Positions 21,657 through 33,659 are shown, counted from the first letter of the stretch. The stretch is 64,000 nt of DNA from Agapetus fuscipes (GCA_951799405.1 OX637341.1:18777659-18841658), one strand, 5' to 3'. Notes: generated by a model not told the origin, from the sequence alone. Made by a program: numbers and translations.

Positions 21657-21869
21657 TAAAGGTCTTTAATAAAAAAATAAAATTTCATTTGTTTTTAGCT
21701 TAAAATTTGTCAATCAATGCACGATACTTGAAGGATTGCTTTTTAATATCAATTGAAAATTAATTAGACATTGTTCTAAATTTAATAAAAAATAATGATG
21801 TATGAAAGAAAAAAAGCTACAGTAGTATTTTTTTTAAATACATAATGGTACTAAAAAAATTTTTTTTTA

Positions 21870-22125
21870 CATAAGCAATCAAGTAGGAAGCTATTTTTCC
21901 AACAAAATTAATTTTTTTTCAATTTATAATTTTTCATCATACCTGATGATGACCTTCTAGGTCGAAAACGTTCGTAATTTTGTTTTAAAGATTTTAATCT
22001 TGTAAATAAAGTCTATAGTGAAAATAAACAGTGTTTTGCTTGAAAAATTTCATCCAAAAATTATAAATTGAAACAAAATGAATTTTCACAGTGTTAATAC
22101 ACAAACAATACAAAATATAAAAAAA
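21870..22125 (+). mobile_element. Second Penelope-like foldback family, decayed
   Basis: The arms 'tttcaatttataattttt' and 'aaaaattataaattgaaa' are inverted. Between them a hammerhead-like motif (21943-21967) reads ctgatgat, stem gacc/ggtc, gaaa. The 3' tail 'gaattttcacagtgttaa' plus 'caatacaaaatat' parallels the tail of the 1369 family. Confidence 0.5.
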
Positions 22126-22289
22126 ATAAAATTAATTTTTAATAATGGCTGACATTCAGACTATGAGCTGTTATTTTACGTCGAGTTTTTGGATTTATAT
22201 TTGTAAAATCGCCAATAGAATATTTTATCAAAATTTGTTAATTCTTCATGTTCTTAAATGATAGATAATGGGAAAATGATTCAGTGAAA

Positions 22290-22590
22290 GCCATACAAAA
22301 ATGACATGCAAAACTGTTTGTAGAGAGCACAAAGCTGCAGTACAAACGTGCTACGAGTTTCGAAGAAAATTGGACGGTTGCCAAGGGAATAGAACCCTGG
22401 AATATTTGGCGCGGAATAAAGAATGTAGGACGCTGTCCACCCTGGAACCCATCCTTCTTTTTCCGGAGCGTGGCGTGAACAATACGGGCTGCATGCTGAA
22501 TTAAGTGATGGTGTATGCACACTCTGTCTGCTGGGATTATATGAAATACGACAAGCCGGGTGTCCAAAATGCGTTTTCTAAAAATATATT
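22290..22590. other. Unassigned GC-rich island with overlapping open frames
   Basis: This is clearly GC-richer than its flanks. Two plus-strand frames are open: one at 22301-22504, and a second at about 22431-22579 that ends with two CxxC pairs (CTLC and CPKC). Two minus-strand frames are also open. No family was recognised. It could be an exon of an unknown gene, a LINE piece or a conserved element. Confidence 0.35.
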
Positions 22591-22796
22591 CAAAAGAAAG
22601 TTTTTTTCGTTGGGGTACAAAAAAAGACACCCATAAGTGTACCTATGCTCAGATAAAAAGAAATGTATAGACATAAACACCATGTAAAACGCTTTTTTTT
22701 GCAAAACTGGGAGATAAAATTATTTGGCCAATCACTCCAATTACATTATGTAATTAATTTATTTTTTACTTGAATCTAATAAAACAAAAAAAAAAT

Positions 22797-23005
22797 TACT
22801 GCAGTTTTCATATAAATGGTTTTCATAGTTGAAAAATTTAATAATTTTACGCTTATCAGCAAAATATTAAAATTAATGCCTTATTACGAGTCTTACTCAC
22901 AATAATTCTACAGATCTATTATTTTTCATAAAATGATTCTCTCGCAATGATTTCATTGATTTACTACCCAATATTTTTTATATTTTGAAAAACATTGTCT
23001 GGCGT
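22797..23005 (+). repeat. Family K repeat, copy 1
   Basis: Shared with 25405-25625 in the same orientation: 'cgcttatcagcaaaatatta', 'acgagtctt', 'acccaatatttt', 'ttttgaaaaacat'. No terminal repeats or coding frame. Confidence 0.65.
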
Positions 23006-23310
23006 TTTTATCATATAAGTACTGGGATCAATTAATCCACAGTTTTTTTACATTTCGTAGAATATCTTGTATTATTGTGGTTGAGGACAGTCTGCCAGAA
23101 TTTTAAACAACACTAAAGAGATTTGACGTATTTTGTTTAAAACACAAAAGGCTTTAAACGTCATTATGATAATGAATTCTGACGTGAAAACAATACTGCA
23201 GCTCTTAACTATCATAAACACTGTCGAAACTATTAAAGAGATAAACTGTATTGTCTACCTATCAAACATAATTAAACAATTTAAGCACAAAGCGAATAAT
23301 AATTATCAAG

Positions 23311-23385
23311 AAGTAAAAAAGGGAAAAAAAGGAAAAGGGAAAAAAAGGAAAAAGGAAAAAAAAGTAAAAAAAGGAAAAAGGCCTA
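23311..23385 (+). repeat. A/G-rich low-complexity tract
   Basis: Imperfect aaaaaaagg repeats. The Lys-rich frame it makes is not a gene. Confidence 0.9.
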
Positions 23386-23465
23386 AACGATCAATTTATA
23401 CGCAAGCTTGAATGAAATTATTAAAATTTAATTTGGACAAAAAATAAATGAGCCATTTAAAGTCA

Positions 23466-23605
23466 GTTACAAACCAAAAATGGACATAATTCGCGCAACT
23501 CCTGATACCCTTCCCTGAAACTGGAGGAGCTTTGAAAAAAGTGAACCAAGTTTATACAGCTCGGGGGTCATCCAAATACCAATCTATCAGTCAAGAAACA
23601 TAAAA
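23466..23605 (-). repeat. A unit, head half
   Basis: 'ccttccctgaaactggagga' and 'tcagtcaagaaac' on the minus strand. Confidence 0.65.
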
Positions 23606-23746
23606 TATCGAAATAAGATGATAAAATGCAGAAAGTAATGTTTTTTTTTTATCAAAAACAAATAACGATGAAAGTGCTCTTGAGGTGATTTTTCTCAATA
23701 CAATGCATAAGAAAAAGATGTCCAAAAAAATAAATTAAATTACAGC

Positions 23747-24241
23747 AAAATGCAACTAAGCTACACATATAATGTAACTTCTTGCCTGCGTTGTCTTCAA
23801 AGGGGTCGAATGTGGCGATTTGGGACCTATTTATTCTTACAGGTAAGGGGGCCGGCCTAAAACCAACCACTTCAGTTGAAGCGGGGGTTTCCGAGCTCCC
23901 GGGGGGGCTGGTACTCATTTCTTGTGAAGGCTGAATAAATCTTGAGACAGAACCCTTGCTCTCGGCATGGAATGCAAGCATTCTACCAATTAAGCTATCG
24001 ACCTTTTTACGAGCTTGATCGTCGTCGCTATAAAGCGCTAATTCTCAAGCAAAACCCAGTTGCTGTAAGGCTGGATGGATCTTTAGTGACTGGTCATTGG
24101 TAAAGGTTTTATGAATTTTTCAACCCAGCGAAGAGCAAATTTGAATATATAAATGGTATATTTTTTGGGCTCCGCCGGAAATCAAACCCATAACGTTCTC
24201 ATTCAGAGTCCGAAGTGTTACCACTGAACTACGGACTGGTC
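23747..24241 (-). mobile_element. Composite SINE D-C dimer, most complete copy
   Basis: It runs from 'tgcaactaagctacacatat' (3' end of C) through the C head, the junction 'acgagcttgatcgtcgtcgc' and a full D unit to 'actacggactggtc'. Both tRNA-like heads are visible on the minus strand. Confidence 0.85.
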
Positions 24242-24242
24242 A

Positions 24243-25400
24243 CAGGATAAATGCAAAATTCGTAATGCAGTTTTATGCGCTTTTTTATCCTGTGTTCCTT
24301 TTTCTTGCCTCTCTAGACTGCATAGATACTTTTAATCAATTAAGCTCTAGATACTTTGATTCTGTTTGCCAGCTGTTTCTCACATCCATCTTCCTCCAGC
24401 TTTTTCCATTCTTCGTCTCTTCCCACCTACCCTCAACTCTCCGTCTTGTTCAGTTCAACTAACTGACACGACTTTCCTTTCAAGTCTCCTACAACTGCAG
24501 GTTATGCGAAGAGTCAATTTATAATTTCTAGGTGGTCAGTTTTTCTCGGAAACAGAGTCCAACTCTTCAGTGATTCCAATCACGAAGCAACGTTAATTTA
24601 GAGAAATCCTAGTATTCAGTTAAACCTTCAACTGCAAGTCTTGGTTCTATTAATATATGGGGTGAACCCAAAAATAAATTGATTCGAAAATTATATTATT
24701 TTGATGTTCAACACAATTTTTGTAGTACTTAAATTTAGAAAAGCTTGTATGCAACGCAACGCAACTAAGCTACACATATAATATAACTTCTTGCCGCGTT
24801 ATCCCCGACGGTGCCGCATGTCGCGAGTTGAACCTATATGTATGCAATGATAGTGTTGTGTTTTAAGGGTTCAAATAGTTTTCAAATTTAAAAAAACTGG
24901 TCGTCTTTACAGGATATTTATTTTACACATAGATTGATTTAACAATTTATATTTATTCTTAACAATTCAAATTCATGGTTTAGAAATTTAAATTTAGTTC
25001 ACAGTTGGTGTTCACTTACAATGTCTTTCTTGTTCAAAAACAGAGCGTCGTATATAGATTGACTCCTGCAGCTGCTGCTTGCAGCTTTGTATACTCCAAA
25101 GATAGTAGTTACTAGAAGCCAATTTTGCTGGAACCTCCCGGAATATGAAACTTCCAGTACATGAATTTTAATATATCTTTACCCTAGGTACTTATAATAA
25201 TTAATCCTACTTATATACACACTTATCAGCTATAAATGTTATATCTACCTATCCAAATATTGACATTTATTTGCTATTTATATAACAATCTATATTGTAT
25301 TGATTTCAACAGACTTTGAAAAATTATGTTTAAAATGTACGATGAATGTGTCAGTATTCCTAAATCCACTTAATTCAGTAATAAGATACAAAAAAATACT
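24243..25400. other. No gene seen
   Basis: 24270-24500 is pyrimidine-rich and open in one frame but of unknown origin. 24745-24840 holds a minus-strand SINE C 3' fragment ('gcaactaagctacacatata'). The rest is AT-rich and unrecognised. Confidence 0.5.
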
Positions 25401-25404
25401 GTAA

Positions 25405-25625
25405 AAAAATAGCTTTCATATACAATGGTTTTAATTGTTAAAAATGTGAATAATTTTTCGCTTATCAGCAGAATATTAAAATTAATGCATTGTGACGAGT
25501 CTTCCTCTACAGAATTATACATACATCTTTATTATATTAGTATTATATTTATAGAGATTCTGTCAGAATGTTTTATTTGGTTTCCAACCCAATATTTGTA
25601 ATTTTGAAAAACATAGTTAGAACAT
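25405..25625 (+). repeat. Family K repeat, copy 2
   Basis: Direct-orientation relative of 22797-23005. An A unit follows immediately. Confidence 0.65.
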
Positions 25626-25629
25626 AGTT

Positions 25630-25893
25630 ATTCCTTGACTTATAGGTTGGTATGAGGCTGACCACTCATACTGTAAAAAATGGTTCACTTTGCGAATGTC
25701 GCCCCTGTTCCAGGGAAGGTCGCCAAAAGTTGCAGAGTTTATGTTCATTTGAGGTTTGGTTTTAATTTGTAAGTGCACATTCAGCATTTGTAAGCGCGAA
25801 TTTGTACGTGTCTATTTGTGGGCATGCATTTGATAAAAGTTTTGAATGTTAATATATCTTTGCAACTTAGATTATATAGATTTTAGTGTACAA
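25630..25893 (+). repeat. A unit
   Basis: From 'ttccttgacttataggttgg' to 'gcaacttagattatatagat'. It starts exactly at the common 5' border. Confidence 0.85.
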
Positions 25894-26117
25894 TGCTCAT
25901 TTGTACCTATGAAAATAAATATGTGGGTTTTTCAAACAGTGCTATTCACAAAACATTTGATCCATGGCTGATCTACGGATCAAGGATTTTTGGAATGGAG
26001 AATTCGCTGTAGGCTACAGATAAGCCATGGCTTTGCCGTTTGAGAATAGCACTGTTAGACGTTACGTTTACGTATGCAATTTGATTACGTTTAATTTTAG
26101 CTTTTTAAGGTTTAATT

Positions 26118-26358
26118 CCTTGACTTATAGGTTAGCTGACCACCCATTCTGTAAAAAATGCTTCACGTTTTCAATGTCACCCCTGTGTCAGGGAAGGTCG
26201 GCAAAAGTTGTAGGGCGTATGTTCGTTAGAGGTTTGGATTTTATTTGTAAGTACACATTCAGAATTTGTAAGCGCGAACTACACGTGTTTGTTTGTGGGC
26301 ATGCTTTTGAGAACTTTAAATGAATATATCCTTGCAACTTAGATTATAGATTATAGAA
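26118..26358 (+). repeat. A unit
   Basis: From 'ttccttgacttataggtt' to 'cttagattatagattatag'. A few bases of the head are deleted. Confidence 0.85.
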
Positions 26359-26878
26359 GCAAAAAATTACGAGTATTTTTGGATTCTCCCTCATATATAT
26401 GTAAGTATTTTATACTCGTATCCCTACCAGTATTTCATACTCTTTTTCTAGCAGTATTTCATACTCTGTTGCAGGGAGCTTGCACAGAATTCCTTCCTAC
26501 TTTCCCGCTCAATTGCCGCTACTTACACGGCCAATAAATTGCAGCGCTACCTAATTCGCAAATTCTGGAAAATTCTAGATTTTGAAAAATTAAAATGGCG
26601 CTCACGCTCTTGATCTGCGGGCCATTCGTTATCCCCGCTTGACTCCCTCGTCTACTCTACAATTCCCTGCACACTTCAACAGAAATGGCAAATACAAGAA
26701 ATGTTACTTAACAAAAATATAGAGCTCTGTGTAAGCGTCCGCGTGCTGTGGGTCTATGTAACACATACATACACTGGAGTGACGGTTGTTTATTATATTT
26801 ACAACGGCGCAGAAAGGATGCTTCTTGAAGACGTTGGCTACGTCGCGAACAAAACGTCAAGAATGATGTACACTTCAC

Positions 26879-27180
26879 AAACTCTACTAAGCTACACATA
26901 TAGTGTAACTTTTTGTCACGTTCTCCTCGAAAGGGTCGCTTGTGGTGATTCGGGACCTAATAATTTTTACGGGTAAGGGGGCCGGCCTCACACTAACCAC
27001 TTTCAGCTGAAGTGGGGGTTTCCTAGCTCCCGAGGGGGGCTGGTTTTCATTTCTTGTGAAGGTTTAGTGAACCTTTAGATCGAACCCTTGCTCTCGGCAT
27101 GGAATGCAAGCATTCTACCGATTGAGCTATCGACCATTTTACGAGCTTGGTCGTCGTCGCTACAAAGCGCCAATTCTCAT
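26879..27180 (-). mobile_element. SINE C with the first part of a D unit
   Basis: C is full length, with the tRNA-like head at about 27085-27140. The D part breaks off after 'gcgccaattctc', next to a T-rich run. Confidence 0.8.
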
Positions 27181-27185
27181 TACAA

Positions 27186-27585
27186 TTCTTTTTTTTTTCT
27201 TCTACTATTTTTTTTTATCCATCTTCTACTTTTACTATGGTATTTATAAAATAAAAACCATAGCAACAGATCATTAAAGGTACAAAAGATAAAGATACAA
27301 CATTACTCATGCCTACATAATTTTTTTAATTAAACAGCCTTTATGTATTGGTATCAAGACATATATTTTAATTAAAATTTCTCAAATTTGCATAAAAAAT
27401 TGCTGTGAAAAATGACACGAAAACTCATTAAGTTCCTCGAAAGATAATTTAAATAAATGATCGCTTACACCTGCACATTCCATGCATTATTCATTTCTAG
27501 ATTTTGATTACCTTCTTTTTAATAAAACTGATGACTCTTAAATGGTTTTCTTCGAAGCAAAAACTAGTGTTGCAATTTTCAGCCT
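27186..27585. other. No gene seen
   Basis: AT-rich with no recognised repeat. Confidence 0.5.
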
Positions 27586-27589
27586 TCAG

Positions 27590-27842
27590 TTCCTTGACTT
27601 ATAGGTTGGTATGCAGCTGACCACCCATACTGTGAAAAAATGGTTCACTTTGCCAATTTCACCCCTCTCTTAGGGAAGGACGGCAAGAGTTGCAGGGCTT
27701 ATGTTCATTTGAGATGGGTTCTTATAATGTAGGTCCACATGCGGCATGTATTAACGCGAAATTATACATGTCTGCTTGTGGGAATGCATTTGATATTAAA
27801 TCTTAAATGGTATATTATTATATCCTTGCAGCTTAGATTAGT
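27590..27842 (+). repeat. A unit
   Basis: It starts exactly at 'ttccttgacttataggttgg' and ends 'cttgcagcttagattag'. Confidence 0.85.
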
Positions 27843-27954
27843 AGAATAATGTAATGTTTTTGAGAGAAAAATTGGACCTTTAAAAACATTTCAAATACTA
27901 CAAGATTCAGATTTCGATAAATGCAGTGAATGAAAGAGTATTAAATTTTTAAAT

Positions 27955-28052
27955 TGAATTATACTTTTTTGTGTTCCCTCGGAAATCAAACGCACGACTT
28001 TCCAAGTGCGAATCCAAAGATTTATGTAACTACTAGACTACAGGCCGTTCTA
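27955..28052 (-). repeat. SINE D-like head, diverged
   Basis: 'tttttgtgttccctcggaaa', 'gtaactactagactacaggc': the D head on the minus strand with many changes. Confidence 0.5.
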
Positions 28053-28099
28053 AAAAGTATGCTCTTATAAGATAATCTGTGACACAAATGCGTACAAAT

Positions 28100-28697
28100 C
28101 TACAACTCTTATAACTAGGACTCTTACTAACTACAACTCTTACTAACTACAACTCTTACTAACTACAACTCTTACTAACTACAACTCTTACTAACTACAA
28201 CTCTTACTAACTACAACTCTTACTAACTACAACTATTACTAACTACAACTCTTACTAACTACAACTCTTACTAACTACAACTATTACTAACTACAACTCT
28301 TACTAACTACAACTCTTACTAACTACAACTCTTACTAACTACAGCTCTTACTAACTACAACTCTTACTAACTATAACTCTTACTAACTACAACTCTTACT
28401 AACTACAACTCTTACTAACTACAACTCTTACTAACTACAACTCTTACTAACTTCAACTCTTACTAACTACAACTCTTACTAACTACAACTATTACTAACT
28501 ACAACTCTTACTAACTACAACTCTTACTAACTACAACTCTTACTAACTACAACTCTTACTAACTACAACTCTTACTAACTACAACTCTTACTAACTACAA
28601 CTCTTACTAACTACAACTCTTACTAACTACAACTCTTACTAACTACAACTCTTACTAACTACAACTCTTACTAACTACAACTCTTACTAACTACAAC
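28100..28697 (+). repeat. 16-bp minisatellite, about 37 copies
   Basis: The unit is ctaactacaactctta. Most copies are identical; a few have ctatta for ctctta, and single changes (tacagct, cttcaac, ctataac) occur. Both ends are marked by 'actaggac'. It lacks unique spacers, so it is not a CRISPR array. Confidence 0.97.
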
Positions 28698-28699
28698 TA

Positions 28700-29340
28700 G
28701 GACGACGCTTATAATAACGTCACAAATTAAAAAAGTACATTTTACTGGCCTCTTTATAAAATGCATAAATATTTTTTAATTTTACATTATTTAGTATGGT
28801 TTTAATTTTTTTTAAAACCTGAAGGTTAAAAAAAGCGAGATATCTGATTTCTCGAATGCGCAAAGAAAAAACCCTTCTCGGTATTTTTTATTTGAAAATA
28901 ATTATGATTTCATGTTTTTTGACTTCTCTCACAATACCCCTTAACTCAGCACCGCTTTGTTCTTTACAGACTTCACTCCTTTATTAAGACTCCGTTTCTT
29001 TCACCTCCTTCTCGTTTTCCATCATTAGCCCTCACATTTTTTTCAACCTTTGCCTTCTTTTATATTGTCTGTCTTTAAAAAATCCTGTCTCGAAATTTGT
29101 TTGGATTCACTGCTAACGAGTGAACATTATAAATGATATAGTACGACAGATTTACGTTTTTTTCGATAAACAATGTTTTTTTATAATTATACTGCCACAC
29201 ATATGGGGTCGCTTTTAATGGATTGTGAGAATAGAAACACATGCTGCGCGTAGCAAAAATATATTAACATTTTCAAAAACGCTCTTCTCAGGGTTTAACA
29301 ATTCGTTGCATTTTCCAAAAAGTGGTCAAAAAATTCCGTC
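28700..29340. other. No gene seen
   Basis: AT-rich, with a T/C-rich stretch at 28930-29090. No coding evidence. Confidence 0.5.
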
Positions 29341-29359
29341 CAGCCTTTTAGCAACTGTT

Positions 29360-29505
29360 TCTTGTCAGAAATGATTTCCCGTTTTCCTGTCTATTTCAAA
29401 CGTAAAATAAAATACCGGCAAGGCCTTTACTCAGTCTCCACAAGAAATGAGTACTAGCCTTCTGGAGAGTTGGGAAGCTCCCACTTTCAATGAAGTGTCG
29501 GTGTT
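29360..29505 (+). repeat. SINE C body (long variant), fragment
   Basis: 'gtcagaaatgatttcccgtt', 'aaataaaataccggcaagg', 'cacaagaaatgagtactagc'. Confidence 0.7.
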
Positions 29506-29507
29506 CA

Positions 29508-29955
29508 CAACAATTATTATGAATGAATATTTAGGGCGCTTTATACATAAATTAATACTTATAATTTAACAAGGAAAAATATGATTCGGATTAAATAAAA
29601 AAAAGAAAGTACATTACAAATTAAAATACAGATGAAATTTCATGTTAAAATAATCAAAAACTTGATTTTTATTTATTATGAAAAGAAATCGTGAAAGCTA
29701 CAAGATGTCGGTGTTATGGCCGAGGGGCCTAGTGGGTGGATCTTTCTAGCGTATTTGGAATAGAATAACGTTGGTTCGATCCCCGCTTGGGTCATTTGAC
29801 CATAACCTTGACCCTGGTTCAACAGATGTCATTGGGTAATTAATAATTCATTAAAATAAACAATAATGAATTATTAACTGATGATATTAATATATGTTTC
29901 TGGCCAGGCAGAATAGGTTGGTGAATCGTATTCCTCTTCACAAATCTGTTGATTT
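29508..29955 (+). mobile_element. SINE E with a 200-bp shared upstream segment, copy 1
   Basis: The stretch from 'caattattatgaatgaatat' to 'cgtgaaagctacaagatgtc' and the E unit behind it (from about 29709) both recur at 34552-35035. E itself shows the Leu/Ser-like head and ends 'attcctcttcacaaatctg'. Confidence 0.7.
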
Positions 29956-29959
29956 AGTA

Positions 29960-30033
29960 GATTAGTGTGCAAGGCCGTTTTGTTCTTGATAAACTCCACG
30001 GCTCTCCATGCATTTATGAGTAATGGCAGAAAA
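29960..30033 (+). repeat. Family J repeat, copy 1
   Basis: About 70 bp shared almost exactly with 32923-32996: 'gtgcaaggccgttttgttct', 'ccacggctctccatgcattt', 'gagtaatggcagaa'. Confidence 0.75.
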
Positions 30034-30044
30034 AACATTTATGA

Positions 30045-30213
30045 GTAATGTGTACTTACAAATAAAATTCAAACCTCAAATGAACATACACCTTTTCACG
30101 TCCACAACTTTTGCCGACCTTCCCTGAAACAGGGGTGACACTGGCAAAGTGAACCATTTTTTACAGTATGGGTGGTCAGCCGCATACCAACCTATAAGTC
30201 AAGGAACATACAC
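30045..30213 (-). repeat. A unit, tail truncated, with some RTE UTR
   Basis: It ends 'ataagtcaaggaacatacac'. The following 'gacaaattacat' is RTE UTR sequence. Confidence 0.75.
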
Positions 30214-30621
30214 GACAAATTACATCATGTTGTAATTCACTTTTTAAAAATTGTATTAAAGCTTTGTTATTTTAATTAATATCATAATATTAGAGTTATC
30301 GAAAAGGTGACAAAGAGTACTTCATGATCCTATTATAATTAACTACAAGAACTTAAGGTAATAGTAAGATTAGAGTTATGAATTAATTTAGGGGAGCTCC
30401 ATTTATCAAGCAATTTGATAAATCTCATACCATTATTAACGTCTTATCAAAATGATAATTTAGTGTAAGTTTAATGAAACGCTTCAAAACAGATGTGCCA
30501 TAATTTATTCTAAGCTGCAAGTTTTAAATTGCAACTTAATCTTCGAGAAAACAGCATTATAGCCCGTATGTATAATTTTTAATGAACCTGATATTCTTTA
30601 ATCCACCTGTCTATCTTAAAG

Positions 30622-30760
30622 CCTGTAATTTATAATCTTATTTGCAAATAAGTGTTAATATTTGAGATTCATTTTTCATGAATGTCCGTGAGCAAACACA
30701 TGTAAGTTTGAATTTCACATGCTGCGTGGGTAATTAAAGGAAAAAAACCGAAGTCACAAA
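30622..30760 (-). repeat. A unit tail half, decayed
   Basis: 'taatcttatttgcaaataag', 'aacacatgtaagtttg', 'cacatgctgcgtg'. Confidence 0.55.
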
Positions 30761-30789
30761 TTACTAAAACGCAACCACTCCCCACGACG

Positions 30790-31072
30790 CGACTGCTCGA
30801 CTAAGTGACACATTTAGTGTAACTTCTTGCGGTATTGGTCCCTAAGGGGTCGCATGTGGCAAGTGGAACTAATTCATTTTTACAGGTAAGGGGGCAGGCC
30901 TAACTCCAACTAGTTCAGTTGAAGTGGGGATTTCTCAGCTCCCGAGGGGGCTGGTAATCAATTCTTGTGGAGGCTGGGTAAAAATTTCCGATATTTTATT
31001 AGGAATCTAAAATAAGTACCGAAATAAGAAATAATTTCTGACACCCTCAGTTGGATTCGAACCCAAGCTCTT
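30790..31072 (-). mobile_element. SINE C (long variant)
   Basis: The body 'caggtaagggggcaggccta', the middle 'aataatttctgacaccctca', and the head up to 'ttggattcgaacccaagctc' before it is cut by an A unit fragment. Confidence 0.75.
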
Positions 31073-31073
31073 C

Positions 31074-31168
31074 CCTACTTGAAAACGGGGTTACATCGAC
31101 AAAGTGAACGAATTTTTTAACAGTTTGGTTAGTCAGCTTCATACCAAGTTTTTAAGTCAAGAAATAAA
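31074..31168 (-). repeat. A unit, head half
   Basis: 'gaaaacggggttacatcgac' to 'tttttaagtcaagaaat'. Confidence 0.65.
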
Positions 31169-31169
31169 T

Positions 31170-32550
31170 TGTTAAATTAAACAGTGTGCAAATGATTGAT
31201 CAAGTCAACATACAAATCGTATTTTTAACATCAGATCTGTGCTGTGTTTTTCCCTTATCTAGCATGTCGTACATACATAAGTGCAGCTTAGTTGCAGGCT
31301 TTAATTACAGACTAAGGGTCGGTCAGCTGCGCGCGGACGAGAATCACATGCGATATAGAGCTTAGTCTAATGGCCTGAAACCATACACCCATGGATAAAT
31401 CGCGCCTTAAAAAAAAGTGAAAAAGTCAACGGTGAAATGGGTAAAAAAAAAACATGCATTTACAAGTAAACTTTGCAATGTAAAATGCAGCAACAGAACA
31501 GTTATTCGTTGGTGCAAAAATTCACGTTGAAATAGTAGAAGAACAAATATACAATGGGGGGAAAAACGATGATAAACGAAAAATATTACTGTGATAAATT
31601 GTTGAAACAAAACTGTTGCTTTCAGAATAGTCACTTGTGCGTTAGAAAAAATAGGTAGCAAAAATTAACAAAAATCATTTGTAGAATGGTGCTAAAAATA
31701 CTGAACAGTTTGAAAAATTTCTTTCGCATATCGATACCTTCAAGGTAAAACTGAATAAGTGACATATTAAGCTAAAATGGGGTTCTCAGATAAATGCATC
31801 TTTTTCCTATTTTCAACGAGAGAAAAAACTAACAAATCTTGTAGTTTAGTAGTTTGTCATTAGCGCTTCCTTATAATTAGATCACTTTCTATGAGAAGTT
31901 ACTCGCAATAAAATGTAATATATAAGATTACTCAAATCAGTGAATCAGCACTTATTCGATTTCTTATTATGTGTACCATTTTTCACGCTACTCGTGATCT
32001 AGCAACAATCCCTCAAGGAGTGCCACCCGAGAGGTATGCTATTAGCTACAGTAACATCGAACCATTTACTTTTCATTTGAGTCATGGGCACGCCTCTGAC
32101 CTAGAGGTTCTTGTTTTGTCGTGCCGTTGCTTTTACTTCACGGAAAGGCCTTTTGCCACTTGATAAAATATATAGCTTTGCATGACCGTCCATGTGATGT
32201 GGGTCCTTCCGACACATACATACAGAACGGGTAAGAGGAGGGTTTGAGCATACTTATTCAATTTAACCTTTTTAAGGTGGTGATGTTATGTCTTGTCTAG
32301 AATCAAAAGATGCAGTGTAGGACTTTATTAACATGATATAAATATGATTTGAGATCACAGAGACCGTCAGTTTTTTTTGTTTGTTTTTTTTATTAATTTG
32401 GTTTTTAAATAGTCTGCAAGATTATTTCCATTTAATTCATGGAAAGACCAAATGAAATGATCTCAAACATGAAACTTTTCGATAAAAAACATAAAAAATT
32501 AGAGGATGAAGATTTTTAGAATCACAAATAAGAAAAGAAAATCATGATGT
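31170..32550. other. No gene seen
   Basis: Short ORFs only. 31969-32163 has an open frame of 64 codons with no family match that I can recall. Confidence 0.5.
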
Positions 32551-32560
32551 TCGTATAAAC

Positions 32561-32822
32561 CTGGCTTGCCCAACATACGGCCCGCGGGCCACGATGTGGC
32601 CCGCGTAAGCCTGTCATCCGGCCCGCGACGACATCTAGTTATTGCGCAATATGTTCTTCATCTATTTAAAGCAGCGGTTTTTTTTTTAATTGGGGGGCGC
32701 TATTTTTTCCCCGAAGATTGAAATTGCGTGCCTAACCCCTCCCCGTCGCTAGAATTTTTATGGAACCAAATAAACTTTCAAAATTGCGTGCCTACGTCAC
32801 GATTTTGAGTTGGATACCCCTG
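32561..32822. mobile_element. Non-autonomous hAT element with perfect 8-bp target duplication
   Basis: GTATAAAC lies on both sides (32553-32560 and 32823-32830). The left end is ctggcttgcccaac with the 'cggcccgcgggccac' motif common in hAT MITEs; the right end is 'ttggatacccctg'. It is 262 bp with no coding sequence. Confidence 0.85.
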
Positions 32823-32922
32823 GTATAAACCATTACAAGTAGATATATATGCAAGAAAAATAAGTTTTCTTTAAATGGTGTACACAATTTTCAAAAGAAA
32901 GTTTTAGTTTTGCCAGCTTCAA

Positions 32923-32996
32923 ATTAGTGTGCAAGGCCGTTTTGTTCTTGATAAAACTCCACGGCTCTCCATGCATTTATGAGTAATGGCAGAACA
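32923..32996 (+). repeat. Family J repeat, copy 2
   Basis: Direct repeat of 29960-30033 with a one-base insertion (gataaaactcc). Confidence 0.75.
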
Positions 32997-33237
32997 ATCT
33001 AGAAGTCAATTTATCACGAAATTGTAAGCCTGGGTGCACTTGTATGCTGCATGCAATTTATGATTTATGTAACAAACTTATGTATGAAAGGGTTAATGTT
33101 ATTTGTTTGAAAAATGTTAAATTTTATTTAATGCATGTAAGCCTCTATTTAAAAAAAAATATGATGAATTAAGAGTTGAAAAATTTATTTTTGCCTAGAG
33201 GTTTTTTTTGCAATTAACTTGTTTCTAATAAATTCGA

Positions 33238-33290
33238 GCACAGTCATGCAATTCACCAACTTATTTCGACCTGACAAGAGATCGTGCATA
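33238..33290 (-). repeat. SINE E 3' fragment
   Basis: 'atgcaattcaccaacttatt' resembles the inverted 3' end of E. Confidence 0.45.
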
Positions 33291-33406
33291 AGCTCTCGCC
33301 ACCTCTATCAAAATAGCGACTGAGGTAAAATAAAAAATATAATTAAAGTTTATATTTTTTTTAATCATTAATCACAATTATAATTAAATAATAATTTGTT
33401 GTGTAT

Positions 33407-33656
33407 GTTCCTTGACTTATAGGTTGGTATGCGGCTGACAACGCATACTGTAGAAAATGGTTCACTTTGCCAATGCCACCTCTGTTTCAGGGAAGGTCGG
33501 CAGAAGTTGCAGGGTGAATGCCCATTTGAGATTTGTTTTTTTATGTTGTAGGTGTACATGAGGCATGCGCAAGCAAGACTTGTACGTGTTTGCTTGTGAG
33601 AATGCATGTTATGTGAATCCCCAATGTAACATGTCTTTGCAACTTAGATTAGATTA
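33407..33656 (+). repeat. A unit
   Basis: From 'ttccttgacttataggttgg' to 'gcaacttagattagattag'. Confidence 0.85.
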
Positions 33657-33659
33657 GAA

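Noticed and set aside
23133..23411. Lys-rich 92-residue ORF
   Set aside because: The Lys run comes from an A/G-rich low-complexity tract. There are no splice or start signals.
28100..28697. CRISPR-like array
   Set aside because: The repeats are contiguous with no unique spacers and the genome is eukaryotic, so it is a minisatellite.
31407..31661. 84-residue Phe-rich minus-strand ORF
   Set aside because: AT-rich composition, no family and no splice context; probably chance.
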